DNA of 64,000 bases. Source: Enchytraeus crypticus. Taxonomy: Eukaryota; Annelida; Clitellata; Enchytraeida; Enchytraeidae. The stretch spans positions 1,199,001-1,263,000 of the forward strand of contig CAJHZI010000197.1 in NCBI GenBank assembly GCA_905160935.1, given 5' to 3'. The notes below the pieces were generated by a model. That model worked only from the letters and a program-made list of their open reading frames with translations, was not told the origin of the DNA and ran no database searches. Both the position numbers and the translations under genes were made by a program. Numbering within the stretch: position 1 is the first letter of the stretch; every line of letters begins with the position of its first letter. Of this stretch, positions 12,703 through 26,601 are shown in pieces.

Positions 12703-14304
12703 AATTCATAGTGCATATGAATACAACTGGTCACTGCAACAACAGCAACAACAACATTAACAGATAGAATCAACAACAACTACAGCAGGAGCTTAAGACT
12801 TCAGGAAGCAACAGACACAACAGCAGAACTGAAAGAGAGTACTCAATTTATGCTCTACCGTGTTGTGCTAGTCATAACTCTTGTGATCATAGTTGTTGTT
12901 GTCGATAGGTCAGTTTTCTTAGCATTGGATCAGTTTATTAGCATTATTGTTTTAGAATTAAGTTTGATAGATTTTTTCATCCCCAAGCCAAGGCTAATCA
13001 CCCATAGCCCAACCAATTTAGCGACAGTACTACTAATGTAAATATTCAAATGTACAATTTTCACTGATGAACTATATGATATTGATGTTTTTTGCAGATG
13101 ATGCCTGCAATAGTAACTACAGATTTAAGTTCTTGCTATTCATCGTTCTACTACTAGTAATCTGTTTGCAAACTTGCATGTTCCAAAATGTTTACGCAAG
13201 TAATAAAAATGATCCTATTCTATACTGTAGGGTGCAAATAAGAGTGTCTTATTTTACATTTCTTACTGCTGTGAATAAAGCAAGAGAGATAAGTAGTGAA
13301 ATATAGTTCAGTGAAACGAAATTCTTCTTCTGTAACAACTGACAAGTACAAAAATCGCCTAAACACTCTCCCGCACCCCGAGGAGTAAGCTGTAATGATA
13401 AAAACTAACAAATTATCTCAAGACTCATTCAGCGCTGAACGTATACTGAACGTATGGTACAGATGAGCATAGAGCCTGCAGACTTAATATCGCACTCTTT
13501 ACTCGTAACTAAATAGTGCTGGAGGCTTCAATAGTTCACTCATTAACAAGTGAATCAAATAATATAAAAGCACCTGGCTTGGCTGTGGATGCCGGAACTC
13601 TGAAATGCATGAAAATTCAAGGGACTCCATTTTTTAAATTTATGAAGCTTTTCAACATCGTCTGCACTGAATATTATTGGTAAAATTCTCGGATAACTCT
13701 CTTGTACGCTGCTACATTGAACTCTTGGCTGCTCAAATATAACATTGCGCCGATAGTTTCGTTATGATTCTTGACCTGCAGGGCTCATGTTGCAGCGAAA
13801 GTTAACTGTCGACAGGCTATCTCACATAGTGTCTGCAGACCACCTGAGTGGCGCTCAATTAATTTCGCTTTTAACATAATTGACTTCCATTTAACCGCAA
13901 TTGCAAAGCCTTCAAGGCTTAACATGTTGCAGCTACTCGAGTCACGAATCTAGGAGACTCAATACCGGCCTATTGTCCAGTCTAAATACGGTGTGGATAA
14001 TATTTGTATATATTGTAGCAGATTGGGAAACTATAGATCGAATGTGCCTTTATTCCGAACATTCAATAACTAGACCCTCTGTGTTTTATATTTCAGAATA
14101 GAGTTCCTGTATAACAAGTGAAATGTCCACATTTTAGTAGAAATAGATAAATAAGATAATTATCGGATATCAATTACATAAATCGACTGAACAGAAACAG
14201 TGATTACAGTATTATTTATTAATTATAAAACTTAATGAGATTCGTATTGACACGTACTCTGAAGTACATTAATATTTTTAAAAAGTTGGATAAATAGTCA
14301 GGAG
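12703..14304. other. region upstream of carbonic anhydrase
   Basis: A CAA/CAG-rich stretch covers about 12730-12840; the hydrophobic open frame just after it shows no family signature. The rest is unrecognised. Confidence 0.4.
13563..13570 (+). promoter_or_regulatory. candidate TATA box
   Basis: TATAAAAG in an AT-rich context about 740 bp upstream of the carbonic anhydrase ATG. It matches the TATA consensus, but nothing ties it to a start site, and a promoter elsewhere is equally possible. Confidence 0.2.
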
Positions 14305-14407
14305 ATGGGGAATACCCATGATACAGAAATAGCCCGTTTGGAGGCAGACATCCAGACGAAGTGGAAGACAAGTGACGACTACAGGTGGGGCTATGGAGGA
14401 GATAGAG
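14305..14407 (+). CDS. carbonic anhydrase exon 1
   Basis: Begins [15 protein letters not shown] and ends WGYGGDR plus one base before donor GTACGT. That base completes a Gly codon with exon 2, restoring the WGYG..GPDTW block typical of the family. The start is the first ATG in a good context and upstream leader exons cannot be excluded. Confidence 0.8.
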
Positions 14408-14424
14408 GTACGTATCTAGAGATG

Positions 14425-14472
<48 letters not shown>

Positions 14473-14731
14473 CAACAACCACAAAATTATATATATATAT
14501 ATAAATATTATATAACATTATATACTAACATTCATTTTTGAGCTATGGAGGATATATAGATGTATATTGTACGAATAGGTTAAATATGCATGTGTAATTA
14601 GATAGATGTAGGTAGAAATTTATATAAGCATATACACACATTTAATTAAGACAAGAAATATATGGAAATATAGGACATTGAACAACCTATACGGACACAC
14701 ACGCACACATAACATATTCAATTTAGCTTGG

Positions 14732-14789
<58 letters not shown>

Positions 14790-17192
14790 ACCATGAGAAT
14801 CTGTTTGTAACTGAATCAAATTATACATGATGCGAATATAATAAAGGTAAGAGAAGCCAGTCATATGAACACAGATACAAAATATATACACACATTCAAT
14901 GGAGAAGATTGAGCCTACCACATACTGTGAGATCAAATATGCAAAGAGAATCAGCAACTAAGAGAAACTAGGTATTTAAATGTTCATGTAAGCTACCAAG
15001 TGGAGATTTATTACTATGCCAATAATAGTCTAGGCGCCTAGGACTTAAAACGCCTGCTAATGCCCTATACTGGCCAATAGATCCTGAATCTGTTCAGATT
15101 GTTCAAGGCTTTCAACGTCACATGATTTAAAAGCTTTTGTCTTTTATGCGAAACACGTACAGTTCTCGGTGGATAAAACGCATTCAGCTTTTAGTAGAGA
15201 TGGGCATAGAACCGAACCCGCGAACCGAACCGAACTCTCCTTCGTCACCCTTGGGCGAAGTAGAATCTAACCTCATATTTTTGAGCACATTTTACCGTAT
15301 TTATTCATTTTTCATTTCAACTATTATTCAAAGCCTGCTATTAAAATATTTAAAGGAAAATATTTGGGATATATAAAGATAGTAGAGACAATACAAATAC
15401 AATTTATATTATTTGCTTTACAATTAATATATCAGTTTCTGTATGTACAAAGTATCTAACTCTACAACAGTGTATTTTCCGTAAGGCTCGTTCCGATACC
15501 AGTTTAAAAACTAACAGATAACATTACAAAAAAACGAAGCCTACTTCTAATTAGTTTACTTAAAGCATAAAAATTTGCCAAAATATTCTATACACGTATA
15601 CAGTGTCATCAACTTATCGTATGCACAAAGATAACTAATTTCATTACCTTACGTTGACAATAAGGTTTAAGTTTTATTGAATTTTCCCCATGAATATAGA
15701 AAAATGTTGATCTTCGAAACTAAAATTAAATCAACTACCTATAATTAAATAATGTATGGCTTATTAATTCTAGATATTTGGCTCATGCCCACACATCCAA
15801 ATGCATTAACAAAGCTAGTATACATGTAGGACTTTAACAGCTATTCTAGCAACAATAAGAGTGTCAATCCCGCCAAAAACGAAATCCAGCACTATGCAAT
15901 CAACGCCAATCTGAGTAATGACTAAATGACTAATGACTAATGATAAATAAAATAAAAGTCTAAAGCTGAATAATGATTAATCTCTGCAGGTGAAATAAAA
16001 AGTTTACTGCTAGTTATTTTTATATAAAATTTTCTGAATTTTTCTTGAAACTACAAATATGTATACAAAATCATCCTTATTTTTTAATTTGTTGTTGTTG
16101 ATAGATTGCATTTTGTTTTCAAAGATTGGGTCAAATTAACCAAGAAAATTCCTATTAAATATAGACGTCTCTAATTTATAATGTAAAAATGTATGCTGAA
16201 ATTAATAAGGAATTCTATTTGCTCGTTATGATCAAACAGAATATTTCGGATAGAGTAAGGAAGCTAAATATCTATTTTATGAACATTTGTAGGTCACCTT
16301 TCAATATTTTATGGAATATACAAGAACAAAGGCCACCTTTCTTATTTTTCATTGTCTAATTTTTATTAAGGTGAAAAACTTGGCGGTTTAACCTGACTTA
16401 TGTGTCTTTCTAAATCCAAGTTGCCATACTGTCTCCAGTAAAACATCGCAGCATTACCGAACTGAACGATTTTGAACCCGAACCGAACTCTTTTGTGATA
16501 GAAACCAAGCCGAACAACCGAGCCGAATCCGAACCCTGGTTAAAAGGCAGCCGAAGCGAACCCAATTCCCAGATAGTCAAATGTTAACCGAAACCAACCG
16601 AACTTTCATTTTCAGCAAACTGAGCCGAATCGAACTCTGGAAATTAGCATTGGCAAAATTCCCATCTGTAGTTTTTATCTTCTTTGGGTCCTAACTATTA
16701 TTATTTCTCTCTCTCTCTCTAATGTGCAGCCAAGCGGCAGGTCCAAGGTACACATTCCTACTCACTGCTTTCACGATCTATAAAGAGCACACCATCGATT
16801 AACGAGTAAATCCCTTCACAAATGGCTATGCCTTATCTACACCTGAATGTATCCCATAGCTTGGGAATTATATGGCTTCTGAGGTGGTTTCCCGTTGTCT
16901 TCCTCAGAAGGCAACGGGAAATCACACCGTTTTTAAATCTTGCTTATGATTTATATTGTCAAATGATACACTTGATATCCGCCATTTATAAGTGCATTTA
17001 TATTGTAATTTATGAGCAGATCACTTCAAGTATATCGTTGAATATAGTTAACATTGAGCGAATATAGCTATGCATACAAAAAATAAACTGCAATTTTATT
17101 AACTACAATAACTTGTTAATTTTTTTGTCGAAGTGCTTGTTACACTTTTGTAATATATGTATGTTTGTATAATTTTGTTTGCTCGAATGCAA

Positions 17193-17230
<38 letters not shown>

Positions 17231-20200
17231 GTGTGGTGGGGATTTGACAGTGTGAATGAGACAGTGCTCATTTAGCAGTTAGTCTTTTTACAATTTATTT
17301 CATTTGTTTTGAAGTGACATTCTTTAGCGTATTCCTAGCGTCATGGAGTTGAGCAAAATTAAACTTAGATGAGTAAAGAATAGCCTTTACTATAGAAATA
17401 AAATTGATGTACTTTTGCTCTTAAGAAGCAGAAATTAAAACTTGTCTATATAACCAAACTTTAGTCCTACATCTGGAGCTAGAGAGAAAGAGTGTGTGTA
17501 AGAGCAGAAGAGAGGAACAAAAGTAGAGAGATCTAGAGGCCTTGAAGACGTGCCATTGTTCTATCCTTAAGTGCAAATCAGTAATAGCTATTACTTCCCA
17601 GACAACTCTAATAACATGGGACCCTATTTTGCAGCACTAATCCTCGCATGGAAATATGCGTTACGAGCCACATGGGACAGATCTGATATGCCTGACGAGA
17701 GTATTTGATCTCCAGCCACATCTCCTTCAATTGACCTCACTGCGCATGCGCTGCGCAGTCTCTGATTGGATGACATTTCTATGTATCGGAAGACAGACAC
17801 GCCATGTCCATGCTTGCGTCCTATTTATTCCTTTTCTTCTATGTGGAAGAGGCTATATATGATTGATGGGAACCAATGATAGAGAGCTTAGTGTTTGCTA
17901 GATCTGTCATAATCTTTCACATTGTATGAGATGCGAATGATTCGTTTCAAATTTTGCTGAAACTTTGTAGCCTACAATAAAACCAGAGCGCTCGCCTATA
18001 TAATACTGGCATCAAATTTGAGTACATTCGAAATTAAGGGCTTTGTCAGTGACCCCTGTACTTCGACCAATCTTACTGGCTTAGCCAAATTTAAATGCTT
18101 TATTATCATCTTATTCTGGGAATCAATGGAAGATGATGATGATGATTATTATTATTATCTTCTTTTCCAGTGTTCTGCCAAATGGCAGATTCAAAGTACA
18201 TATTCCTTCTCTCACAGTCTGCCTTTAAGAAGTATTTAAGAAGTACTCTTTAACAAGACTACTCATTGATCAGCTAGACTAAACATCACAAAGGCTAAGC
18301 ATTTACTAGACCTTGTAATGTAATACTGAACTTAGAAACATATATGTATACCTTCTGTAGTGGTCTCTTATTGTCTTTTCAGTTGCTGCTTAGTGGCCTC
18401 TTACAAGTAACAATACATGCCGTTTACGGTTGATCTAATGTATAGTGGCACGGATACCGTAATGGGGATTGTGCCAGTACATTTACTATCATATAAGTCT
18501 TTAATAAATCATTCATATCCGACAAGTAAATGAGATAAAATGTTAAGAATGAACTCAATTGAGACATCATAGTACATATATAACGGTAAGCATTATGCTT
18601 CATTTTACTTTCAGCGTGACTATTGTTACATTACGTGCTCCACAAGGTAAAGTTATTCTAGAATCTAATGTGATAATATTGCTACACGGCTCACAGATGA
18701 CCCTGTCGAGAAGCTGGTAACTCTCATTATACGAGATATGGAGACGATATACCGCGAGTCGACTCTGACCCTCAGGGTCAAAACATCCATTCGTCATTCC
18801 TTCGTCGCCCTGGTCGTTGGTGCAAGAGTTACTATTGCTATTCCTCTCTCCTTCGACTCTGTACGTCACTCTTGCCCTGGATTGTCCATCCACCTATGTG
18901 ACCAAACTGATCGTAGCTCTATATATGTATTGAAATCCACCTGTGAAGTCTTATCAAACCATTTCCAAACAAGATTTTTCTGATACTCAGAAACTCTTTA
19001 CTGTACAAAATTGAATCCTGATCATTTTAAAATTTGGCGTAAGATTTAGTCAATTCTGAGATTAAGCGTTGGGTTTTAAGGGCGATTTTAAAGCCAGAAG
19101 ACGGTTTTGTTTATTAATTTTATTTACCTATTGTATTGTGCACTTTTAGACATATATCAAGTCATTTATACCTAAACGTGCACAATACAAAATACAATAA
19201 TTTACATGTACGTCCTGTGCTGAATGAACTTTATAAAAGCGCGGAATTATTTAATGCTTGCATTGATCGGTCATGGTCGTAGCAATAATTGATAGGCGCC
19301 ATTTCATACTAAAACGAAAAAATACGTACAGGGCGTATTGCAAACCTTGTAGTAATGCAGTATATTAGTCGCCGGTTGTAGCATTTCGCCGCTGCTGTTT
19401 AAAATTTACGCTGAGGCAATGATGGAGGAAGCCAAGGAAGACTTGGAAGAAGGAATAAAAATAGGAGGGAATTTGTTACAAGATGTACGATTTGCAGATG
19501 ACCAAGGAATGGTACGGGCAGCGAGATTGGATTGCAGAAGATAATGGATAGGCTGAATGATACGGCCCTAAGATATGGCATGAAGATTAATATAAAAAAG
19601 ACCACGGTTATGAGAGTGTCCAATAATAAAGATGAAGTTAATATCACTATAAATGGTACGAAATTGGAACAGGTAAGGAGTTTCAAATATTTGGGTCATA
19701 CTATAACCGATGATGGGAAATGTGAGACGGAAATATGCAGTAGGATTCACAAGCAAAAGCGGCCTTTGGTAGTAGAAAAGAACTATTAACAAAAAGTCTA
19801 AAGAAAGGCACAATGATAAAGATAGCGAAAACTTTGGTTTGGACCACGCTATTGTATGGATGTGAAACATGGACCTTAAGGAAGGAAGATATTAGGAAAC
19901 TGGAGGCATTGGAAATGTGGATTTGGAGAAGAATGGAGAGGATTAGCTGGACTCAAAAGGTTGCAACTGAGGAAGTCCTGGAGAGAATTGGCACAGATAG
20001 ACAGTTGATAAATGTATTAAGAAATAGGAAGAAGAGATAGAGAGGACACATTCTAAGGGGGGAAGGTCTATTAAAAGAGGTCATAGAAGGCAGAATGGAA
20101 GGAAAAAGAGGCAGGGGCAGGCCGAGATTAGGTATGTTAGATGATTTAAAGACCCACTCATATGTGGAAATGAAGAGGAAGACGGAAGACAGAGAAGAGT

Positions 20201-23200
20201 GGAGACGTTATGTACCATGGACCTGCCAGTAGGCAGTGCGCTAAGAGAGATTGCATTGTGCACGTTTAGGCATATATCAAGTCATATATGCCTAAACGTG
20301 CACAATACAAAATACAATAATTTACATGTACGTCCTTTGCTGAATGAACTTTATAAAAGCGCGGAATTATTTAATGCTTGCATTGATCGGTCATGGTCGT
20401 AGCAATAATTAATAGGCGCCATTTTATATTAAAACGGAAAAATACGTACAGGGCGTATTGCAAACCTTGTAGTAATGCATTATATTAGTCGATGCGCTTT
20501 CATAAAACAGACGTAAACTATATTTTTCAATTGAAATCAATTTCTACTTGCGCTATTAAAGCGCAATGTAAGAAAGGCTTTTTTGCCTCAGATCTGCTTG
20601 TAATATAGGGCTCCGGTCCTTTACAAAAGGGGCTCCCGCAAGATCAAGCTATCCTTTTATTTTAAAATGAAAGAAAATATCATGATCGTATTTACGGCTG
20701 GAGCCGGTGACGATGTCGGTAAGATGTCCAGCCGCGGATCAGTATATATGTGGGTTCAAATCGTTGGAGCTCCCGTCACTGTCACTGATAGTTCAACAGA
20801 TGAAATTGACGTTAACGAAGGCCTTTACCGCTGTTAAAGCTTTTACGGGAGATCAGAGTGTCCGAACCCCCACCCACTATAAAGGGATCTCTGCCACAGT
20901 ATAGAAAAATTAGAGCTAGAAAAATTAAATAATATAAAGGAAGTTATTGATCCCTAAATTATTGGCATGTACAGCGTAATTAGTGTAACAATCATTATGA
21001 TAAACAATGGTATTTATCTGAGTTAAGTAACGACGATTTTTAGCAATGTGGATGCTACATATATATACTTGCTATATAGAGGACATTTTTGATTAAATTT
21101 AGTGTAAAGCAATTGGAACTAATCCACATAAGAGTCCAGCAAAGAGTAATTCAAAGGTATAGCTATGCAGCATGGATTTCTTGTTCCATACATTCAATTC
21201 ATAACGTCTAGTGTAGTAATTATTTAAATTTGCTTGGTAAAACAACTGGCCTTAAGGTTACAGATTCTATAAATAGACGCCAAAATTTAGGTGATTCTTT
21301 GTAATCACAAATGATTCATATTTTTCTTCAAGTGCCGTGCCTGTCCCAAGCCTCGGAGGTCATGTTCATGTTCCTCCATCTGTCTCTGTTCATTGTCGCG
21401 CTGATCATTTCTGTTTCCGTTATCTGCATCCATTTGCTTAGACTCTTAATGAACTTCATCTTCTGCCGACCTTTACTTCCTGTGCCGTTTATTTTTCCTG
21501 TACTGTGATATTTTCAACGATTTTGTTGCTCATAATGTGTCCGAAAAACTTCATCTGATGGCACCTTATTCTATTCAATAGAACACGACTAGTTGACAAT
21601 TCGTAAAAATGCTTCATTTGTGACGTGATCTATATACATGTATGTCATGCTTAACATTCTTCTGCAGAACGAAATCTCAGTTGCCTCCACTTTCTTTTCT
21701 AGTGCAGCAGAGATCTCTAAATATGCATTATCGTATAACAATACTGGTTGTATGTAACAATAAAGCAGTATATTTTTTCTATCTATTGGTAATTTGTGAC
21801 TTCTGAGTTATCTTTGCAAAGCCTCCTTAGCCATTGCTATTCTTCTATTTATCCCTTTATCACATTTTCCATTTTGGTGTCTCTAAGTAGGTGACAGATT
21901 CTATTTGCTTGACATGTTGACCTCTTATATTGTTTGAGCATAGTTGTGATACTTTTTGTTTGCTGAATGTCATACATTGTGTTTTCTTCATGTTTATAGA
22001 TAGTCCACTTGCTTCACTATGGAATGTTATAGTATCCATCGTTTCCTGAAGATTTTTTAGTGAGTCAACAATAAATTAAGCCACACATGATCATATAACT
22101 TTAAAGTTTCAACAAAACTTTAGATGGATATGCAGAGCTAGTGCTATGCATGTAATGCTCTAAAGCTAGGCGATAGATCAGAACAACAATGCGATTAGAG
22201 TGCTACTGCTGTTCATGACAACATCGAGCACAGAAGAGCCAGGTAAGTACGTAGTGGAACAAACATATGTTGCGATAGAGGCTTGCATTTTATGAAGCTG
22301 AAAATTATTGTCATGGTGAATTACATGGATTTTGGAATGACATTCTCCAAGACGTTGATATAAAAGTTGGCAGCTTTCATTATAATATTTTACGTTTCAT
22401 TTCAATTAGTAGATATGTTTGTTTAATTTCGTGAGACTTTGTGCCAAAAACGAGTTGTTTCATTGAGAGTCTCTTATAGAGCTATTGGATCAAGTGGCAA
22501 ATAAGGTTAAATAATTGAGCTAGTTAGTGGAAAGAAGGTCGTGACATTTTATTTTGATATCTTGGGTTGGTGGAGGAGTCAGAAACAAGCCCAATAAAAG
22601 AAAACTTTATTAAAATATTTACATAACATTTAAATGTACTCTTCCGTCCCGCCTTTCGTCCGGACTGCTTCAGAATAGACAACTAGTAAAAAGCACGTGT
22701 TATAAGAGATGACTAAGCAGAAATTGAGAAGGCAATGAGAAAACACTCAGAATCAATATTTACCCAAGCTAAAGGTACGTTAGTGCTGGGAAAAGATTAG
22801 CTTTGATGGATCAACTAGTTGAGTAAGTTAACAGATAGATCTTAAGGAGCTTGAAACCAGACTTCATGTAGGAATAAATATATATACATATTCCATGTTG
22901 CTCCCGACATTGTTTAGAACACAAGAGAGTGAGAAATGTACTTTTCCAAGGCCCTCGAAAATTAATGCTAGGCACCTTCCTCCACTCCATCCCCTAGGCT
23001 AATTTCGCTCCCGAAACTTCGCATAATTTTATACAAATAATATGATGGAATATTTAGAAAAATGTAATATGATGGAATATCTGGTATGATTTTATGATTT
23101 AAATATATTTCTATCTATGGCATGCGCTTGAGTCAATAATTTACAGATCATCCATACACATTGCCAGTAATGATGTTAAGCTTATTGTTGTCAGTTTAAA

Positions 23201-26200
23201 TTCGCTAATTAAAGCTATTCACCTAGAGAAATTGACGTTCAGGCTTTTGCTAAATACATAAACTCTCGACTTGCGTTCTGGATTCTTAATTTGGAACAGT
23301 AAATTAATTAAATGCATGAGTGTTATTTCTTTGTCAATAGGATAGGCATTTCGTTTCTATTGTATGTTCAACGTTTTCAAGGATGGCATTGGCACTATGC
23401 TTCTTCGTATTATTATTACTGGTGGCAGTGTTTAAATTATATGCTATCTACTGGAATATTAGCGCTATCTCAGCTTAACAGATCAATAAAAGTAGAGATA
23501 GCATGCATTATGGATTTAAGTTAAGTTGAAGAATGATCTTATTCTAAATCCTCTTAGAGATAGGGCAGTGAAGCAGCTTAGTCGAACTGATTGCGTTCAG
23601 ATACTGAGAGTCAGCAAAGCATATCTGCTTGATTTACAGGCCTCCGCTGAATGGAAGAAGAGAAATCTTATGATTTATCGTCTCATATCTATCCTTTCCT
23701 CGGGCGGTTATAGATGGTCGTGCTCCCACTATAAATTACCTCATCAGCCCCATGTCTCGGTCAGTAGTCATCAACCTACACATGCACACACTGAGATCTC
23801 CCGCCGTTAATCTTTCTATTCCAAGCCTAGTCTCGCTCGTCTGGGCACAGCATTCATATTACTGCGTAAAATACATTGTCAGTTCATGTGTTCTAACACA
23901 GATAGCAAAGTTGTAAATGTGTATTACAAATACGGGCTACTTTTGCGAGCACAGACTGGAAAGCAGGTAAAAAGCTAAAAAAGCTAAGGTGAACGTCAGT
24001 TTTCTCACTCGAAAGCGATGTCAGTGACGGGAGAGCCCAGGATTTGAACCCCGTACATACTGATCCTCGGTCGAATATCTTGCCTACGTCGCCACTGGCT
24101 CCAGCCAGTGGTGCGGTACTTGTATGTGGAATTTGTGTAATGTACCGTGTACTTGTATTCCTTGCTGGATAAGAAACCTGAACAACACATTTCTGATCCT
24201 CTGTGAGCTGCAAGTACAGCGCAGAGTACATCTAAAAAGTAAGACTTGTAATTTGTTCCCTTTACTGTACTTGTTGTAGGACCGGACACCTGGTGGATTC
24301 ACTATCCCTCAGCCTCTGGAGGCAAACAGTCTCCTATAGACATCATCACCGAGGAAACGCAGACGGAGAGCGACTATGATCAAGTGCCGATCAAGGTCAG
24401 CTATCACATTCCACCTCCTCTCCACCAGTCCTCAGACAGCCTGGAGGAGAACATGGAGACGAAGATCTTGGTCAACAATGGGACAACTGCCAGAGTCAAC
24501 ATCGTCAACTCTCATTCATGTAAGTACGAAATTCATTGTAGGTACAAACTAACAGCGATTTTGTTGTGACCTGTTACATGGATATCAAATTATCTCTCTT
24601 ATTTTCTTATCTTATTTTATTATCGTATTTTCTTAGTTTAGATCTGAGATACTTTCCTTTCAAAGATTACCAGTTGCAACACGTAATAATTTCTAGGGTC
24701 AGATAGTAAGAGTTTGTCTAAATATCGCATGAGAATATTGTTAAAATGTTGTGTTTAATTGTATAATTGTAGATAAAGTGAATGCAAATACTTGTAGCAT
24801 AGAAAGAACATATTCCACGATTGTGTAAACCAGCATTACTATTTAGCATAGATGTATAACTGCTTATGCAGGAAAGACTGAGGAAGTACATCTATAAATA
24901 TCATTAAGGCTTGAATCTGAATTAAAGTGTAAAATTGTTACATTACATGTATGTAGATATTTAAGAATCATGCATCGGTCGCTGATTGTGTTTAAATAAA
25001 TTTTTAAATGAACGATAGAGACCACGTGTTTAACTTATAGAAAGATACCTTGTTTCTGCAGTAATGTTGCTGCAAAGGCTTCATTCAATAGGTGTCATGT
25101 CTTCTACAACATGTTCAAAATAGGAGCTTGAGATATTATGGACACAGTATGTGGGAAGACAGCCTTACTGTAGAACTGACGAAAATTGCATGTACAGATC
25201 TGGTCCCGGGTACAAAACCAGAAGCAGACCCTCCAAAGGGTGGATGGATGATAGTATATAGTAGATTGGTTTTAGCGGAACAGCGATGTTGCAGACAGCC
25301 AAGTCAACCATCTTGAGAAAAATTCTTCATCACTGATTCCCATCTTGTTTTTATCTTGTTTTGGAAAGAAGGATTGAACATAAATATAAAGATACCTATC
25401 TGGTTATTGTCGAAAACAATATCACTTTGCCTCGTGCATGACCTAGAAAATTCCAACTGGTCAGAAGCTAAACTGCTCTTGCATTTTATAAGACAGCTAG
25501 AACAGTATAACGGATGAAATGAAAATTGACACAATTATTTCTTTGCATACTGCTTATTAGTCACTGAAAATCTGACTGAAATATCGAATTCATAATTCTG
25601 GCATGGAGGTTTGGATATTCCTTTAGTTTAAGTTAAGTAACAGTTCTAGTGTTGATTTTCCAGCATGATGGTAAACATGCAATCTTTGAGAAAATGTCGT
25701 CTTTCAGTTTCGGTTCAAGATGTTGGTTTGATTTGCAATTTAAAGTATAAATGTTGGGAAAATGGAAATAATATATGAACAATACTAATGCATTCTGCGA
25801 AATCCTTAAAGTAAATCTACTAGAGCTAATAAGAAAGATAAAATCGAAGAAATTTACGCTATCAGAAAATAAAAATATATTAAGAATGGTGGAGGAACTG
25901 CATGAAATAGCGAACATCCGTTGTTTTAAATATGATAAATTTGATGAAAACTGAAAATTACTTAGTAGTATAAATAACATAAAAATACTTTTGAAGATTA
26001 CTAATTATATTTAAAAGAAATATGTAGCAAAGTATAATTATATAAGACTATAGTTATTTAAGGCCACTTATAAAATTGCTATTAATTTCAATGTTAAATG
26101 TTAATATTATTTTCAGATCTTCTTCAGTACACTGACAAGATGCGAGTTCAAAGTACATATTCATACTCAAAGTCTGCTTTCTCGCTCCATAGGAGCACTC

Positions 26201-26492
26201 CTTAGATCAACAAGTTAATCCCTTCACAAAGTCTATGCCTTATCCATAGCTTATAGCTTGGAAAAAGTATGGCTTCTGAGGTGGTTTCCCGTTGCCTTCC
26301 TCAGATATATTTTCAGATAATAATTGTTTATTGCAGATATAACAGGTGGACCATGCAAGGGTTACACTTACGTGCTGGAACAGTTCCACCTGCATTGGGG
26401 AGAGTCTGACTCATCAGGATCTGAACATTACGTGGACGGATACGCTAAATCTGCTGAGGTAATTCATTTCCGCTACCTTACTGTGCGCTTTG

Positions 26493-26546
<54 letters not shown>

Positions 26547-26548
26547 CT

Positions 26549-26601
<53 letters not shown>

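Noticed and set aside
12850..13041. Small hydrophobic protein after the CAA-rich stretch
   Set aside because: Valine/isoleucine-rich frame from AT-rich DNA, with no family motif, partner exon or Kozak context to support it.
19131..20491. 241-bp direct repeats as LTRs of an LTR retrotransposon
   Set aside because: The interior is a LINE C-terminus, with no primer-binding site, polypurine tract or gag/pol; the repeats do not begin TG and end CA.
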